From the NCBI GenBank assembly GCA_027487815.1, contig JAIYCW010000013.1, positions 1-64,000 of the forward strand: a stretch of DNA of 64,000 nt, given 5' to 3'. Source of the DNA: Burkholderiales bacterium (GTDB lineage: Bacteria; Pseudomonadota; Gammaproteobacteria; Burkholderiales; Burkholderiaceae_E). Shown here piece by piece: positions 8,939 through 17,344 of the stretch. Both the position numbers and the translations under genes were made by a program. Within the stretch, counting starts at the first letter, position 1. Every line of letters starts with the position of its first letter. The notes under the pieces were generated by a model. That model was not told where the DNA came from. It searched no databases and saw only the letters and a list, made by a program, of their open reading frames with translations.

Positions 8939-11900
8939 TTACACGAGCACAGCGCCTTGCTCATGGCCGGGGCGCCCCACCTTAAACCAGGCAGCATACA
9001 GGGCAGGTACAAACGCCAGAGTTAATACAGTGCCCACGATCAGCCCACCCATGATCGCAATGGCCATCGGCCCCCAAAACACACTGCCAGCCAGTGGCAC
9101 CATGGCCAACACCGCAGCGGCTGCGGTCAGTACCACTGGCCGCGAGCGTCGAACAGTGGCTTCGACCACCGCATCCATGGCCGTTGCCCCGTTGGCGATA
9201 TCACTGTCAATCTGATCGACCAGGATGATGGAGTTGCGCATGATCATGCCGCTTAGCGCTATTACCCCGAGCAATGCCACAAAACCAAATGGCGCGTTAA
9301 AAATCAACAGCGCTGGTACCACGCCGATCAATGCCAGTGGTGCAGTGAGAAATACCATCCACATGCGTGAGAAGCTTTGTAGCTGCATCATGAGGAAAAA
9401 CAGCATTACTACAAACATCACGGGAAAAACCGCGAACAGGGCCTTGTCAGATTTTGCGGTCTCCTCAAGTGCGCCACCAACTTCAATCCGGTAGCCTGCA
9501 GGCAGCGAGTCGATAATCGGCTTGAGGCTTGGCCAAATTTTCGAAGTGGCTGCCGGCCCCTGCACACCATCAGCAACATCCGCGCGAACGGTCAGCGCCA
9601 TATCTCGATTGCGCCGCCATAACACCGGCTCTTCGAAGCGCGGCGTCAGTGTGGCAATCTGCGATAGGGGCACGACCGCACCGCTGCGCGTGAACAGGCT
9701 GATATCGCCCATTCCCTCCAGGGCCAATCGTTCGTCGGCACTTGCGCGCAAGGTGACATCAATCAAGTCCTCGCCACGACGGATCTGCGTGACCGGGGCG
9801 CCCGATAAGACCATCTGGGTCATCGCCCCGACATCAGCGCTGGTGATGCCCAGCAGGCGAGCCTTGTTTTGATCCAGCTCCACCTGCATGCTGCGGACCT
9901 GCTCATTCCAGTCAAGTTGGGTATCACGCACCAGTGGGCTCTTGCGCACTTCATCACGCACCCGATAGGCAATGCTGCGTACCTGCGTGGTGTCCGGACC
10001 GATGACCCGGAACTGCACCGGGAATCCCACTGGCGGCCCAAACTCGAAACGGGTGACTCGCACGCGCAGATCCGGAAACTGTTCGTCCTTGGCAAACATC
10101 TCGAGAAGCCGCGCTCGCACCGCCTCGCGATCGCCAATACTCGCAGTATTCACAATGATCTGGGCAAAGCCCGGGTTAGGTAAATCGGCGGAAATCGAAA
10201 GGAAGAAACGTGGTGCACCTGCGCCCGTGTAAGCGGTAAAGTGTTTGATCTGCTTATCCTGTTTCAGCACTTCTTCAAGACGCTTGACCTGAGTTTCGGT
10301 GGCGGTGAATGAGGCGCCTTCACGCATGCGCATGTCGAGAATCAGTTCGAGGCGCGAGGCGGTGGGAAAAAACTGTTGCTGCACCAGGCTCATACCGGCG
10401 GCACTCGCCACAAAGACCACGACTGTGACAGCCAGCACCGTCCAGCGGTGATTCACACACCATCTGACCATGCTGCGTAACCGGGCATAAGTGGGCCGCC
10501 TGTAGGGATCTGGATCATGGGTTTTGAACTGCTTGGGTAGCAGCACTACACCTAGGTATGGAGTGAACACCACGGCGACAAACCAGGAGGCGATCAGAGC
10601 GACCCCAACCACCCAGAATATTCCACCTGCGTACTCACCACTGATGGACTTTGCGAACCCCACAGGCATAAAACCAGCCACGGTGACCAGGGTACCGGTC
10701 AGCATTGGAAACGCGGTCGAGGTGTAGGCGAAGGTAGCGGCTTTGATGCGATCCATGCCTTGCTCGATTTTTACAACCATCATTTCCACAGCGATGATGG
10801 CGTCGTCCACCAACAGGCCCAGGGCAATGATCAAGGCACCAAGCGAGATCCGATCCAGGTTCCAGCCCATGATCGCCATGACAGTGGCCACAATCGCCAG
10901 CACTAACGGAACGGATGCTGCCACCACAATTCCGGTGCGCCAGCCAAGAAAAAGAAAACACACCGCCAGCACGATGGCGAGTGCTTCGAGAAAGGCCTTT
11001 TCAAACTCCCACACCGACTCCTCAACGATGCGTGGCTGATCTGCAACCTTGTCGACCTGGATACCGATCGGCAAACTGGTTTGCAGTGCAGACATGCGCT
11101 GGTCGAGCGCTTCTCCCAGAGCGAGGATATTGCCACGCCGATCAAAGCTGATGGCGAGCATGAGCACGGGTTGTCCATTGTGGCGCACGGTAAATTGTGG
11201 GGGGTCTTCCAGCCCGGTCTTTACTTGAGCGACGTCCCCAATTTGTACTACCCGACCACCCACCTCGATGGGCACCTGCGCGACATCGGAGGCGTTGCGC
11301 AGACCGCCACCGTTTTCCGACAGCCTTATAAATACCCGGTCGTGTTTGCCTTCAATGCTGCCCTGTGGATTCAGGGTATTTTGGCGATTCAGCGCATCGA
11401 TGATGGTTTGTGGACTGATGCCGAAGGCGGCCAGCCTAGCGCTGTTGAACTCGACAAACACCTTTTCGTTTTGCCGACCAAACACATCCACCTTGCTTAC
11501 ACCGGGTACTGCCTGCAAAGAGCGCTTGATATCTTCCACCAGCACTTGCAGCTCTGGCCAAGTGAGCTCGGGCGCAGCGATCGCATACAGAACGCTGTAC
11601 ACATCAGTGAATTCATCATTAAAAAACGGCCCACGGACGCCCTCGGGAAACTCATGGCGTACATCGGCAATCTTTTTGCGTGCGAGATACCACGCACGCT
11701 CCAATTCATGCTTGGGTGTGCCCCCCTTCATCCAGAAGTTCAGCCCTCCATAGCCCTGGCGGGCAAAGCTGCGTACATGGTCGATACCTTCGATTTTTTG
11801 CAGTTCACGTTCCATTCGATTCAGGACCTGGTCCTGAACCTGTTGAGCGGTAGCACCGGGCCAAGCGACCACTGCATTCATCGTCGGAACGTTGAAATTG

Positions 11901-12022
11901 GGGTCTTCCAGACGACCCAGGCGCGTGAAGGAAACGATCCCCACCAGCAGGGTGCCGATAATCAGGAACAGCACGAAGGCCCGATGGGTGACCGCCCATT
12001 GGGACAAGTTAAAGGATTTCAT
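8939..12022 (-). CDS. RND efflux pump, inner-membrane proton antiporter
   Basis: 1027-residue AcrB/TriC-like permease, full length. It shows the N-terminal transmembrane segment, 'LGRLEDPNFNVPTMNAVVAWPGA' typical of HAE-1 pumps, and the central-helix motif 'LGLLVDDAIIAVEMM' whose adjacent Asp pair carries protons. A second hydrophobic block near the C-terminus gives the usual twelve transmembrane segments. Its ATG overlaps the adaptor stop (ATGA, 12019-12022). With the adaptor and outer-membrane factor it forms a tripartite pump exporting toxic small molecules from the periplasm or membrane. Substrate cannot be read from sequence. Confidence 0.95.
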   Translation of the reverse strand: MKSFNLSQWAVTHRAFVLFLIIGTLLVGIVSFTRLGRLEDPNFNVPTMNAVVAWPGATAQQVQDQVLNRMERELQKIEGIDHVRSFARQGYGGLNFWMKGGTPKHELERAWYLARKKIADVRHEFPEGVRGPFFNDEFTDVYSVLYAIAAPELTWPELQVLVEDIKRSLQAVPGVSKVDVFGRQNEKVFVEFNSARLAAFGISPQTIIDALNRQNTLNPQGSIEGKHDRVFIRLSENGGGLRNASDVAQVPIEVGGRVVQIGDVAQVKTGLEDPPQFTVRHNGQPVLMLAISFDRRGNILALGEALDQRMSALQTSLPIGIQVDKVADQPRIVEESVWEFEKAFLEALAIVLAVCFLFLGWRTGIVVAASVPLVLAIVATVMAIMGWNLDRISLGALIIALGLLVDDAIIAVEMMVVKIEQGMDRIKAATFAYTSTAFPMLTGTLVTVAGFMPVGFAKSISGEYAGGIFWVVGVALIASWFVAVVFTPYLGVVLLPKQFKTHDPDPYRRPTYARLRSMVRWCVNHRWTVLAVTVVVFVASAAGMSLVQQQFFPTASRLELILDMRMREGASFTATETQVKRLEEVLKQDKQIKHFTAYTGAGAPRFFLSISADLPNPGFAQIIVNTASIGDREAVRARLLEMFAKDEQFPDLRVRVTRFEFGPPVGFPVQFRVIGPDTTQVRSIAYRVRDEVRKSPLVRDTQLDWNEQVRSMQVELDQNKARLLGITSADVGAMTQMVLSGAPVTQIRRGEDLIDVTLRASADERLALEGMGDISLFTRSGAVVPLSQIATLTPRFEEPVLWRRNRDMALTVRADVADGVQGPAATSKIWPSLKPIIDSLPAGYRIEVGGALEETAKSDKALFAVFPVMFVVMLFFLMMQLQSFSRMWMVFLTAPLALIGVVPALLIFNAPFGFVALLGVIALSGMIMRNSIILVDQIDSDIANGATAMDAVVEATVRRSRPVVLTAAAAVLAMVPLAGSVFWGPMAIAIMGGLIVGTVLTLAFVPALYAAWFKVGRPGHEQGAVLV

Positions 12023-13185
12023 CTGGCATCTGCTCCGTTACCTGACATGGCCAAAGGCCGTTGTACGGGTTGCACCTTGAGGTTGGCATCCAGCTTTTGT
12101 GCGCCCACGCTCACCACCAATGCTCCGGAGGGTAGACCCGCAACTCGAACCTGGTCAGTCGATTGGGAGAGGATCTGCACCGGGGTTTGCTTGAGCGTGC
12201 CCGTGGGGTCGACCACCCACACAGCCGATGCTTCTTTGGCCTTAAGTAGCGCGCTGATCGGCAGCGCGGTTCCGGCCACTGTCCCGGCCTGGCGCAATAC
12301 CAATTGTGCGGTCATGCCCATACGAGGCTCCGCGCCCGAGGCTGTTTTGGATATCGAATAACGGGCCCGATAGGTACGCGAGTTTGTCGAGGCAACGGGT
12401 GCCACTTCGCGTAAGCGTGCGCCGAGCTCCTGCCTTTCATTCGGGACAGAGTCCTGCGCTCCCAGGCGCACACTGGCTTGCCAATTTTTGAGACCAGGCA
12501 TCAGCGCTTCCGGGATGTCCGCCACCACCTCCAATTCTCCGGGCTTGGCTAAGCTGATCACCGGTGTGCGATCGTCCACCAGTTGACCCGTTTCAAAACG
12601 CACTGCGGTAACAACTCCGGCAAACGGGGCCGTCAAGGTGGTGTAGGCCAGCCGGTTCTGTGCAAGATCCACCTGCCGTTGCGCCTGCGTGAGGCGTGCC
12701 GCAGCAGCGTCAGCGCGCGCCTGCTGGCGTTCGGCATCGGCGGCTCCAACCGATCCGTCAGTCAGCAATCGTTTGAAGCGTGCAGCATCACTTTTGGCTT
12801 GTACCGCATCCACTTCCGCAGCACGCTGCTGTTCGATGGCGGCCTGTACGCCAAGCTGATAGTCGGCTGCATCAAGGCGGGCTAGAACCTGCCCCGTTTT
12901 CACGGCTTGTCCAAGCTCAATGTTTCGTGTGATCACTTTCCCGCCAACCCGAAAGCTCAGATCAGCTTCCACCCTCGGACGCAGACTGCCAAACAGCACG
13001 CGCTCGCTGGCGTCGCTGGCGCTGCTCGCCGTGGTGACGTAGACCGAGGCAATCACCGGGGGCGGTGGTTGTTTTGGCGAGCAACCCGCTATCAGGAAAA
13101 TTGTGCCTACGAAGCTCCATTTGAGTTGACTGGGAAGACGAAGCTGGATGGGGAAATGAATGGTTCTCATGGCAGGCAGTCTCAT
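12019..13185 (-). CDS. RND efflux periplasmic adaptor (membrane fusion protein)
   Basis: 388-residue MFP adaptor, a lipoprotein with lipobox LIAGC near residue 35. The sequence runs through the biotinyl-lipoyl half ('LSFRVGGKVITRNIELGQAVKTGQVLARLD'), a coiled-coil hairpin ('AAAARLTQAQRQVDLAQNRL'), the second lipoyl half ('LTAPFAGVVTAVRFETGQLVD') and a beta-barrel region. It joins the pump to the outer-membrane factor. Overlaps with both neighbours are ATGA. An alternative ATG at 13170 would still leave a complete signal peptide. Confidence 0.94.
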   Translation of the reverse strand: MRLPAMRTIHFPIQLRLPSQLKWSFVGTIFLIAGCSPKQPPPPVIASVYVTTASSASDASERVLFGSLRPRVEADLSFRVGGKVITRNIELGQAVKTGQVLARLDAADYQLGVQAAIEQQRAAEVDAVQAKSDAARFKRLLTDGSVGAADAERQQARADAAAARLTQAQRQVDLAQNRLAYTTLTAPFAGVVTAVRFETGQLVDDRTPVISLAKPGELEVVADIPEALMPGLKNWQASVRLGAQDSVPNERQELGARLREVAPVASTNSRTYRARYSISKTASGAEPRMGMTAQLVLRQAGTVAGTALPISALLKAKEASAVWVVDPTGTLKQTPVQILSQSTDQVRVAGLPSGALVVSVGAQKLDANLKVQPVQRPLAMSGNGADAR

Positions 13186-14693
13186 CGGCGTTGAGTTGTT
13201 GTAAGGGGGGTCGAAGGGGGGGAAGGGGAGTTGGTGGCCGCTGGTGGGTTGGCATACCAGCCACCCCCCAGAGCTTTGACGAGTTGCACTGCGCCCAGAG
13301 CCTGCTGGGTCTGACTTTCGGTGTGGGCGAGTTGGGAGGCAATCAAACTGCGCTGCAGATCCAGCACCTGCAACAAATCGATCTGGCCTTCGCGATAAAG
13401 GGACTGCGCATGTTGTAGTGCGGTAGTCCTTGAAGCAACTGCCGCGGTCAGGGCTTGGCCGCGCAATTTCTCTTGGGCCAGCGCAACGAGGCTGCTTTCG
13501 ACGTCTTGCAAAGCCGACAGGACAGCGCGCTCGTATTGCAAGGTTGCAATGCGTTCACGCGCGGATTGCCGTTCGATCGCGGCGCGCAGTCGACCCGCAT
13601 TGAAGATGGGCGCGGAAAAAGCCAATGCCACGTTGCTATAACGCACCGGGGAAAGATCGCGCAAATTGATGCGCAAGTCCTGTTGACCAAGTAAGGCAGC
13701 GATAAAGAACTTCGGCCACAAATCCGCTTGGCTTTCGCGCAGGCGCGCTCCTTCGGCAAGGAGTTGTTGCTGCGCGACCCGCAGATCCGGGCGGCGGTTC
13801 AGCAATTCAACCGGCTGCCCGGGGGTCAGGGTAGGTACCGTGGGCAGGTAGGTGAGCGGCGTGTCGCGCCATGCCTGCTCCGCCCAGCCCGGCCCTGCTT
13901 TGCCTGGCCCGTTCCCAAGCAATACATCAATCTGATATCCGCTGACTTCGACCAGCGTTGCCAGGGCGGGCAGCTGAGCCGCGAGGCTTTCAACCTCAGC
14001 GTCTGCACGACTCACATCGAATCGGCTAGACATGCCTTCAGCGAGGCGTGATCGTGTGAGGCGGGCGGTGGCCTGCTGAGCATCGAGGAGCGACTGGAGT
14101 TGTTGCAGTCGCATCCGTGCCCCCTGGCGAATAAGATAAAGACGCGCCACTTCGGTCGTGGCCAACCATTGCGCCACTTCGAAGCCTTCGGAAGCGGCCA
14201 CTGCGTCAAACGCTGCTGCATCCCGAGCCGCCCGGGCGGCACCAAACACATCGATCTCCCACCCGAGGTCCAGAGCCCCGCGTAAAGCGCGTACATCCGG
14301 TTGGCCACGCTTGACATCTTCAGGAAGCCCCGAGCGCTGATCTGACACGGAACCCGTCGCCGAGACCGTCGGCATCAGGCGTGAAGATACGGCACTTAAG
14401 CCGGCACGCGCCTGGCTGACACGTTGAGCCGCAATGCGAACATCATGGTTGGCAGCGCGTGCGCGTGCAATCAGGGAGTCCAACACCGGGTCCCCAAAGC
14501 CTGCCCAGGTGGCGGCGTCGATGGCTGGTGATGCGGTGGGTCCTGCCTGCAAGAAATTGCCTGCGATAGCGTTCACCTCCGGGGCATTTGGCGCCCTGGG
14601 TGTTGAGCAAGCCACGAGGCACAGACCCACCACAGCAAGGGCCAAGTGCTGGTGGGCCTTAACTCGCCTTTCGGTCAGTGATTTGGATTTCAT
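13182..14693 (-). CDS. RND efflux outer-membrane factor (NodT/TolC family lipoprotein)
   Basis: 503-residue outer-membrane channel. The start at 14693 has GGGAG just upstream and yields a signal peptide ending in lipobox LVAC, so the protein is probably acylated. Two repeats of the OEP fold are visible, with long heptad-rich helices such as 'ARLTRSRLAEGMSSRFDVSRADAEVESLAAQ' in the first half and 'TTALQHAQSLYREGQIDLLQVLDLQRSL' in the second. The final ~20 residues are Pro/Ser/Thr-rich. It lies between the lipoprotein gene and the adaptor in one operon. Confidence 0.94.
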   Translation of the reverse strand: MKSKSLTERRVKAHQHLALAVVGLCLVACSTPRAPNAPEVNAIAGNFLQAGPTASPAIDAATWAGFGDPVLDSLIARARAANHDVRIAAQRVSQARAGLSAVSSRLMPTVSATGSVSDQRSGLPEDVKRGQPDVRALRGALDLGWEIDVFGAARAARDAAAFDAVAASEGFEVAQWLATTEVARLYLIRQGARMRLQQLQSLLDAQQATARLTRSRLAEGMSSRFDVSRADAEVESLAAQLPALATLVEVSGYQIDVLLGNGPGKAGPGWAEQAWRDTPLTYLPTVPTLTPGQPVELLNRRPDLRVAQQQLLAEGARLRESQADLWPKFFIAALLGQQDLRINLRDLSPVRYSNVALAFSAPIFNAGRLRAAIERQSARERIATLQYERAVLSALQDVESSLVALAQEKLRGQALTAAVASRTTALQHAQSLYREGQIDLLQVLDLQRSLIASQLAHTESQTQQALGAVQLVKALGGGWYANPPAATNSPSPPSTPLTTTQRR

Positions 14694-14695
14694 GT

Positions 14696-15178
14696 CTACT
14701 CCCAATAGCTGCGGCGGCCCTGAGGGTCGGCAAGCATTTGCAGGACAGAGTCCCAGTCTTTCGGCAAATCCCTGCGCGGCAGCGTCAAGCGCTTGAACTC
14801 TGCCGCAACGATGGCCTGACGACTCCGCAAGATCGCTTCCCCGTGGACACCTGAGCGCATGAATGCCGCACGCGATGCCTCATCGGCCCAAATGGTGATC
14901 GTCCAGCCTTGGGGGCCAAACAACTCCCGGCGTGCGCCAAAACCCAACAAACCGGGTTGCTGGTTCATGCTGGCGATAACGCGGCTGTTTTGCCGATCAA
15001 ATTCGGCGCGACGGTCCTGATCAACTACTACTTTGGTCAGCACTAGGACCACGGGCTGTTCGGCGGCTTCGCCAGTTGATACGGCAAGTTTTGGAAAAGG
15101 CGTTCCAATGGCACATGCCCCCAATAGGGATGCCAGGGAAGAAAGCACCAAAGTGCGAATTGCGCGATACAAGGTCAT
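14696..15178 (-). CDS. Lipoprotein with antibiotic-biosynthesis-monooxygenase-like domain
   Basis: 160-residue protein whose ATG at 15178 gives a signal peptide with lipobox LLGAC. The mature part ('PVVLVLTKVVVDQDRRAEFDRQNSRVIASMNQQPGLLGFGARRELFGPQGWTITIWADEASRAAFM...') has the alternating beta/alpha layout and 'G..G......FG..W.....W.DE.A..AF' pattern of the ABM dimeric ferredoxin-like fold. It is the first gene of the RND operon, so it could bind or modify a pump substrate at the membrane; that is inference. Longer in-frame starts would run back across the promoter and lack a signal sequence. Confidence 0.72.
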   Translation of the reverse strand: MTLYRAIRTLVLSSLASLLGACAIGTPFPKLAVSTGEAAEQPVVLVLTKVVVDQDRRAEFDRQNSRVIASMNQQPGLLGFGARRELFGPQGWTITIWADEASRAAFMRSGVHGEAILRSRQAIVAAEFKRLTLPRRDLPKDWDSVLQMLADPQGRRSYWE

Positions 15179-15249
15179 GTGCGGTGGGCCTTTTGCAGTC
15201 AGGTGAACAATTTCGAGGCACTGCCCATCGGCATTACCCAAACCAGTTG

Positions 15250-15295
15250 GTTGACACTGTCTACAATTATCACTAATATAGTAGACAGTGTCAAC
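15250..15295. promoter_or_regulatory. Divergent overlapping promoters and TetR operator of the RND system
   Basis: A perfect 15-bp inverted repeat (15250-15264 and 15281-15295) with a 16-bp spacer. Each arm carries TTGACA as a -35 box. Rightward: TTGACA at 15251-15256, 17-bp spacer, TAATAT at 15274-15279. Leftward: TTGACA at 15294-15289, 17-bp spacer, GATAAT at 15271-15266. Each arm also contains GACA-N-TGTC, a small palindrome. The leftward promoter serves the RND operon (first ATG 81 bases from the expected start site), the rightward one the tetR gene. Regulator binding to either arm would cover a -35 box of each promoter. The rest of the 15179-15518 gap shows nothing else I can support. 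Confidence 0.85.
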
Positions 15296-15518
15296 TGTTT
15301 GGTGTTCGACAAGAGCGCAGTTCTTTGCAAAGGATGCGAGATTCAACTTTTGTGGTGTAGTCCCATGTGCGTAAAAGCTGACGTCTTTTTTCGTCCGGCA
15401 ATTTCTGCGCAGGTTGTTTGGGCCTGTGCATCCAGCGGGCAGTCGGGGGTGTTAAACGATGCGAGCCCCGGCTGTTGTGTTAGCCTGCAGGTCGATTATT
15501 CAAAACATCAACAGCAGT

Positions 15519-16136
15519 ATGGCCCGCCCCCAACCCACTAAAAAACCGGCCATGGAGTTGCGTGACGCATGCATCGTCGCTGCTCATGAAGTGATCGAGG
15601 AACGTGGACTTGAGAATCTCAGTTTGCGCGAAATTGCACGCAAACTCGGTGTTTCTCACCAGGCTCCTTACAAACACTATCCCAGCCGCGAGCATCTTCT
15701 GGCCGAAGTATTGCGGCGCTGTTTCGAGCGATTCGCTACCTTCCTTGATGCACGCAAGCGATTTGAAGATCCGGCCCAGGATCTGGAGTCACTCGGGTTA
15801 CAGTATCTGCGATACGCGAAAGACCACCCCTTGGAATATCGCTTGATGTTCAGTACGACTTGGCCTCAAGCCGCAGGCGACGCGGTTTCGAGTGCTGATG
15901 CAACGCGTGGCTATGACATCTTGCGCGAGGTCCTGACGCGAATGCATGGTGGGGCAGAAGCTAAACGTGAGCTGGTGGAACTGGATGCACTTTACATCTG
16001 GTCGATGGTGCATGGTCTGGCTGGTGTGATGAACAGCCAGTGTATGGATCTGCTTGGGCTCAAGGCCAAAGTTATCAAGCGAGCTGTCGAACATGCGATG
16101 TCCCGCGCGAGTCTCGGACTCAGTCAGCCACTGTAA
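15519..16136 (+). CDS. TetR-family regulator, probable repressor of the RND operon
   Basis: 205-residue regulator. The helix-turn-helix is in 'LENLSLREIARKLGVSHQAPYKHY' near residues 34-57, followed by 'PSREHLLAEVLRRCFERF' and a helical ligand-binding domain of TetR_C type ('HPLEYRLMFSTTWPQ'). The ATG at 15519 begins MARPQPTKKP; an ATG at 15459 would add 20 non-typical residues and one at 15552 would shorten it. It is divergent from the RND operon and shares the inverted-repeat promoter at 15250-15295. Autorepression plus efflux-operon control is inferred from this layout. The 5' leader is unusually long (about 230 bases). Confidence 0.92.
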   Translation: MARPQPTKKPAMELRDACIVAAHEVIEERGLENLSLREIARKLGVSHQAPYKHYPSREHLLAEVLRRCFERFATFLDARKRFEDPAQDLESLGLQYLRYAKDHPLEYRLMFSTTWPQAAGDAVSSADATRGYDILREVLTRMHGGAEAKRELVELDALYIWSMVHGLAGVMNSQCMDLLGLKAKVIKRAVEHAMSRASLGLSQPL

Positions 16137-16229
16137 TTCTGGCTGTCCGCGATTGCCAGAAATGGTTGACGGTGGTGTGATGTAATCCTTCAGTGGTTTG
16201 TTCGACCATATCCTTTTTGGAGTTCCACC

Positions 16230-16580
16230 ATGAGTTCATTTGACCACCCAGCGCTTCTGAATAGTCTCAACCAGCAACTTGGTGCGCTGCGCAAGGAATC
16301 ACCCGATGTTATGGCAGGCTTTGCAGCGCTTGGCAAAGCTGCGATGGCAGCTGGGCAGATCGATGCGAAGCACAAGGAGCTCATAGCCCTGGCGATTGGC
16401 ATCACGCAGCGCTGCTCGGGCTGCATTGGTTTTCATGTAAAGAAACTGCATGCCCTGGGCTGTACACGCGCTGAGCTCGAAGAGATGCTGGGCGTTTGCG
16501 TTTATATGGGTGGCGGGCCGGCCTTGATGTATGCGGCTGAGGCGCTTGCCGCTTATGAATCCTTGGCGCCTGCGGCCTGA
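16230..16580 (+). CDS. Carboxymuconolactone decarboxylase (AhpD-like) family protein
   Basis: 116-residue all-helical protein with the CMD/AhpD active-site pattern 'ITQRCSGCIGFHVKKLHALG': C62, C65 and H69 (CxxC...H). Such proteins act as small thiol peroxidase partners or as gamma-carboxymuconolactone decarboxylases; the CxxC favours a redox role. No catabolic ring-cleavage genes are adjacent, so a protocatechuate role is unlikely. It lies alone between the tetR gene and an oppositely oriented dehalogenase-like gene. Confidence 0.9.
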   Translation: MSSFDHPALLNSLNQQLGALRKESPDVMAGFAALGKAAMAAGQIDAKHKELIALAIGITQRCSGCIGFHVKKLHALGCTRAELEEMLGVCVYMGGGPALMYAAEALAAYESLAPAA

Positions 16581-16586
16581 TTCACT

Positions 16587-17249
16587 CTAGGCCTTCAGCC
16601 ACTGCACCAGATCATCCAGACCATGACCGATCTGGTGCGGGTCAGCCAAGACTTCGGTGGCGGCGCGCCCGCGGTTGACCCAGAACGTGCGATACCCAAA
16701 CCAGGTGGCGCAGGCCGCATCCCAGCCATTCGATGACACGAACACCAGTTCTTGGGCAGGTCGACCAGCCCATTGCGTGCCCAATGAATACGCTTCATCG
16801 GTGGTTTTAAAACTGCGCACAGTGTCAGCGCTCAATAGCGCATCGAAGTAATGCCCAAAGCCCGCGGCATCGACCACATCGCGCAGCATTTTTGGCGTGC
16901 CGTTTGAAAGGATCGCAAGTGCAAAGCCCTGGGCCTTGAGCGCAGCGAGCGCTGGCGCAGCATCAGCGAAAGGTTTGAGCTTGGCATACGCGCTCAATAG
17001 TGCATCAAGCTCATCGCTGCCAAGCCCTAGCTTGAGTTGCGCATTCACAAACTGCAGCGCGTCACGAGTGCATTGCCAGAAATCAACATATCGGTGGCTC
17101 ATGGTTCGCAGGCGCGTGTAATCGATCTGCTTCTCGCGCAGCAGTGCGGCGATGGCGGCTCCTTTGCCGGGGCGCAATTGCTCGGCGAGCTCAGCGACTG
17201 AATACACATCGAACAAGGTGCCGTAGGCATCAAACAGAACTGCGGGCAT
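16587..17249 (-). CDS. Haloacid dehalogenase type II-like (HAD) hydrolase
   Basis: 220-residue HAD protein of the L-2-haloacid dehalogenase group. It starts MPAVLFDAYGTLFDVYSV with nucleophile D7. Motif 2 is in 'LAILSNGTP', the conserved Lys in 'VRSFKTTDEAYSLG' (motif 3) and the closing motif is 'FVSSNGWDAACATWFGY', which carries the SSNxxD seen in true haloacid dehalogenases. The enzyme would invert L-2-haloacids to D-hydroxyacids, although many relatives have unproven substrates. It is convergent with the CMD gene (6 bases apart). Confidence 0.9.
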   Translation of the reverse strand: MPAVLFDAYGTLFDVYSVAELAEQLRPGKGAAIAALLREKQIDYTRLRTMSHRYVDFWQCTRDALQFVNAQLKLGLGSDELDALLSAYAKLKPFADAAPALAALKAQGFALAILSNGTPKMLRDVVDAAGFGHYFDALLSADTVRSFKTTDEAYSLGTQWAGRPAQELVFVSSNGWDAACATWFGYRTFWVNRGRAATEVLADPHQIGHGLDDLVQWLKA

Positions 17250-17344
17250 CGTGGCTCCCTCTATAAGTGAGCTGAGTTTAGCGGACTATGGTTCACGCCT
17301 CAGATGCGTTAGCATACCAACACAATATCAACGAGGAGACCCGC

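Noticed and set aside
11081-12361. A 426-codon open frame on the plus strand inside the RND genes
   Set aside because: It lies antisense to well-conserved pump and adaptor sequence, has no family resemblance and arises from the codon bias of the opposite strand.
15334-15360. An eight-codon leader peptide (MRDSTFVV) before tetR
   Set aside because: The ribosome-binding site is too close to the ATG and there is no attenuator-like structure.
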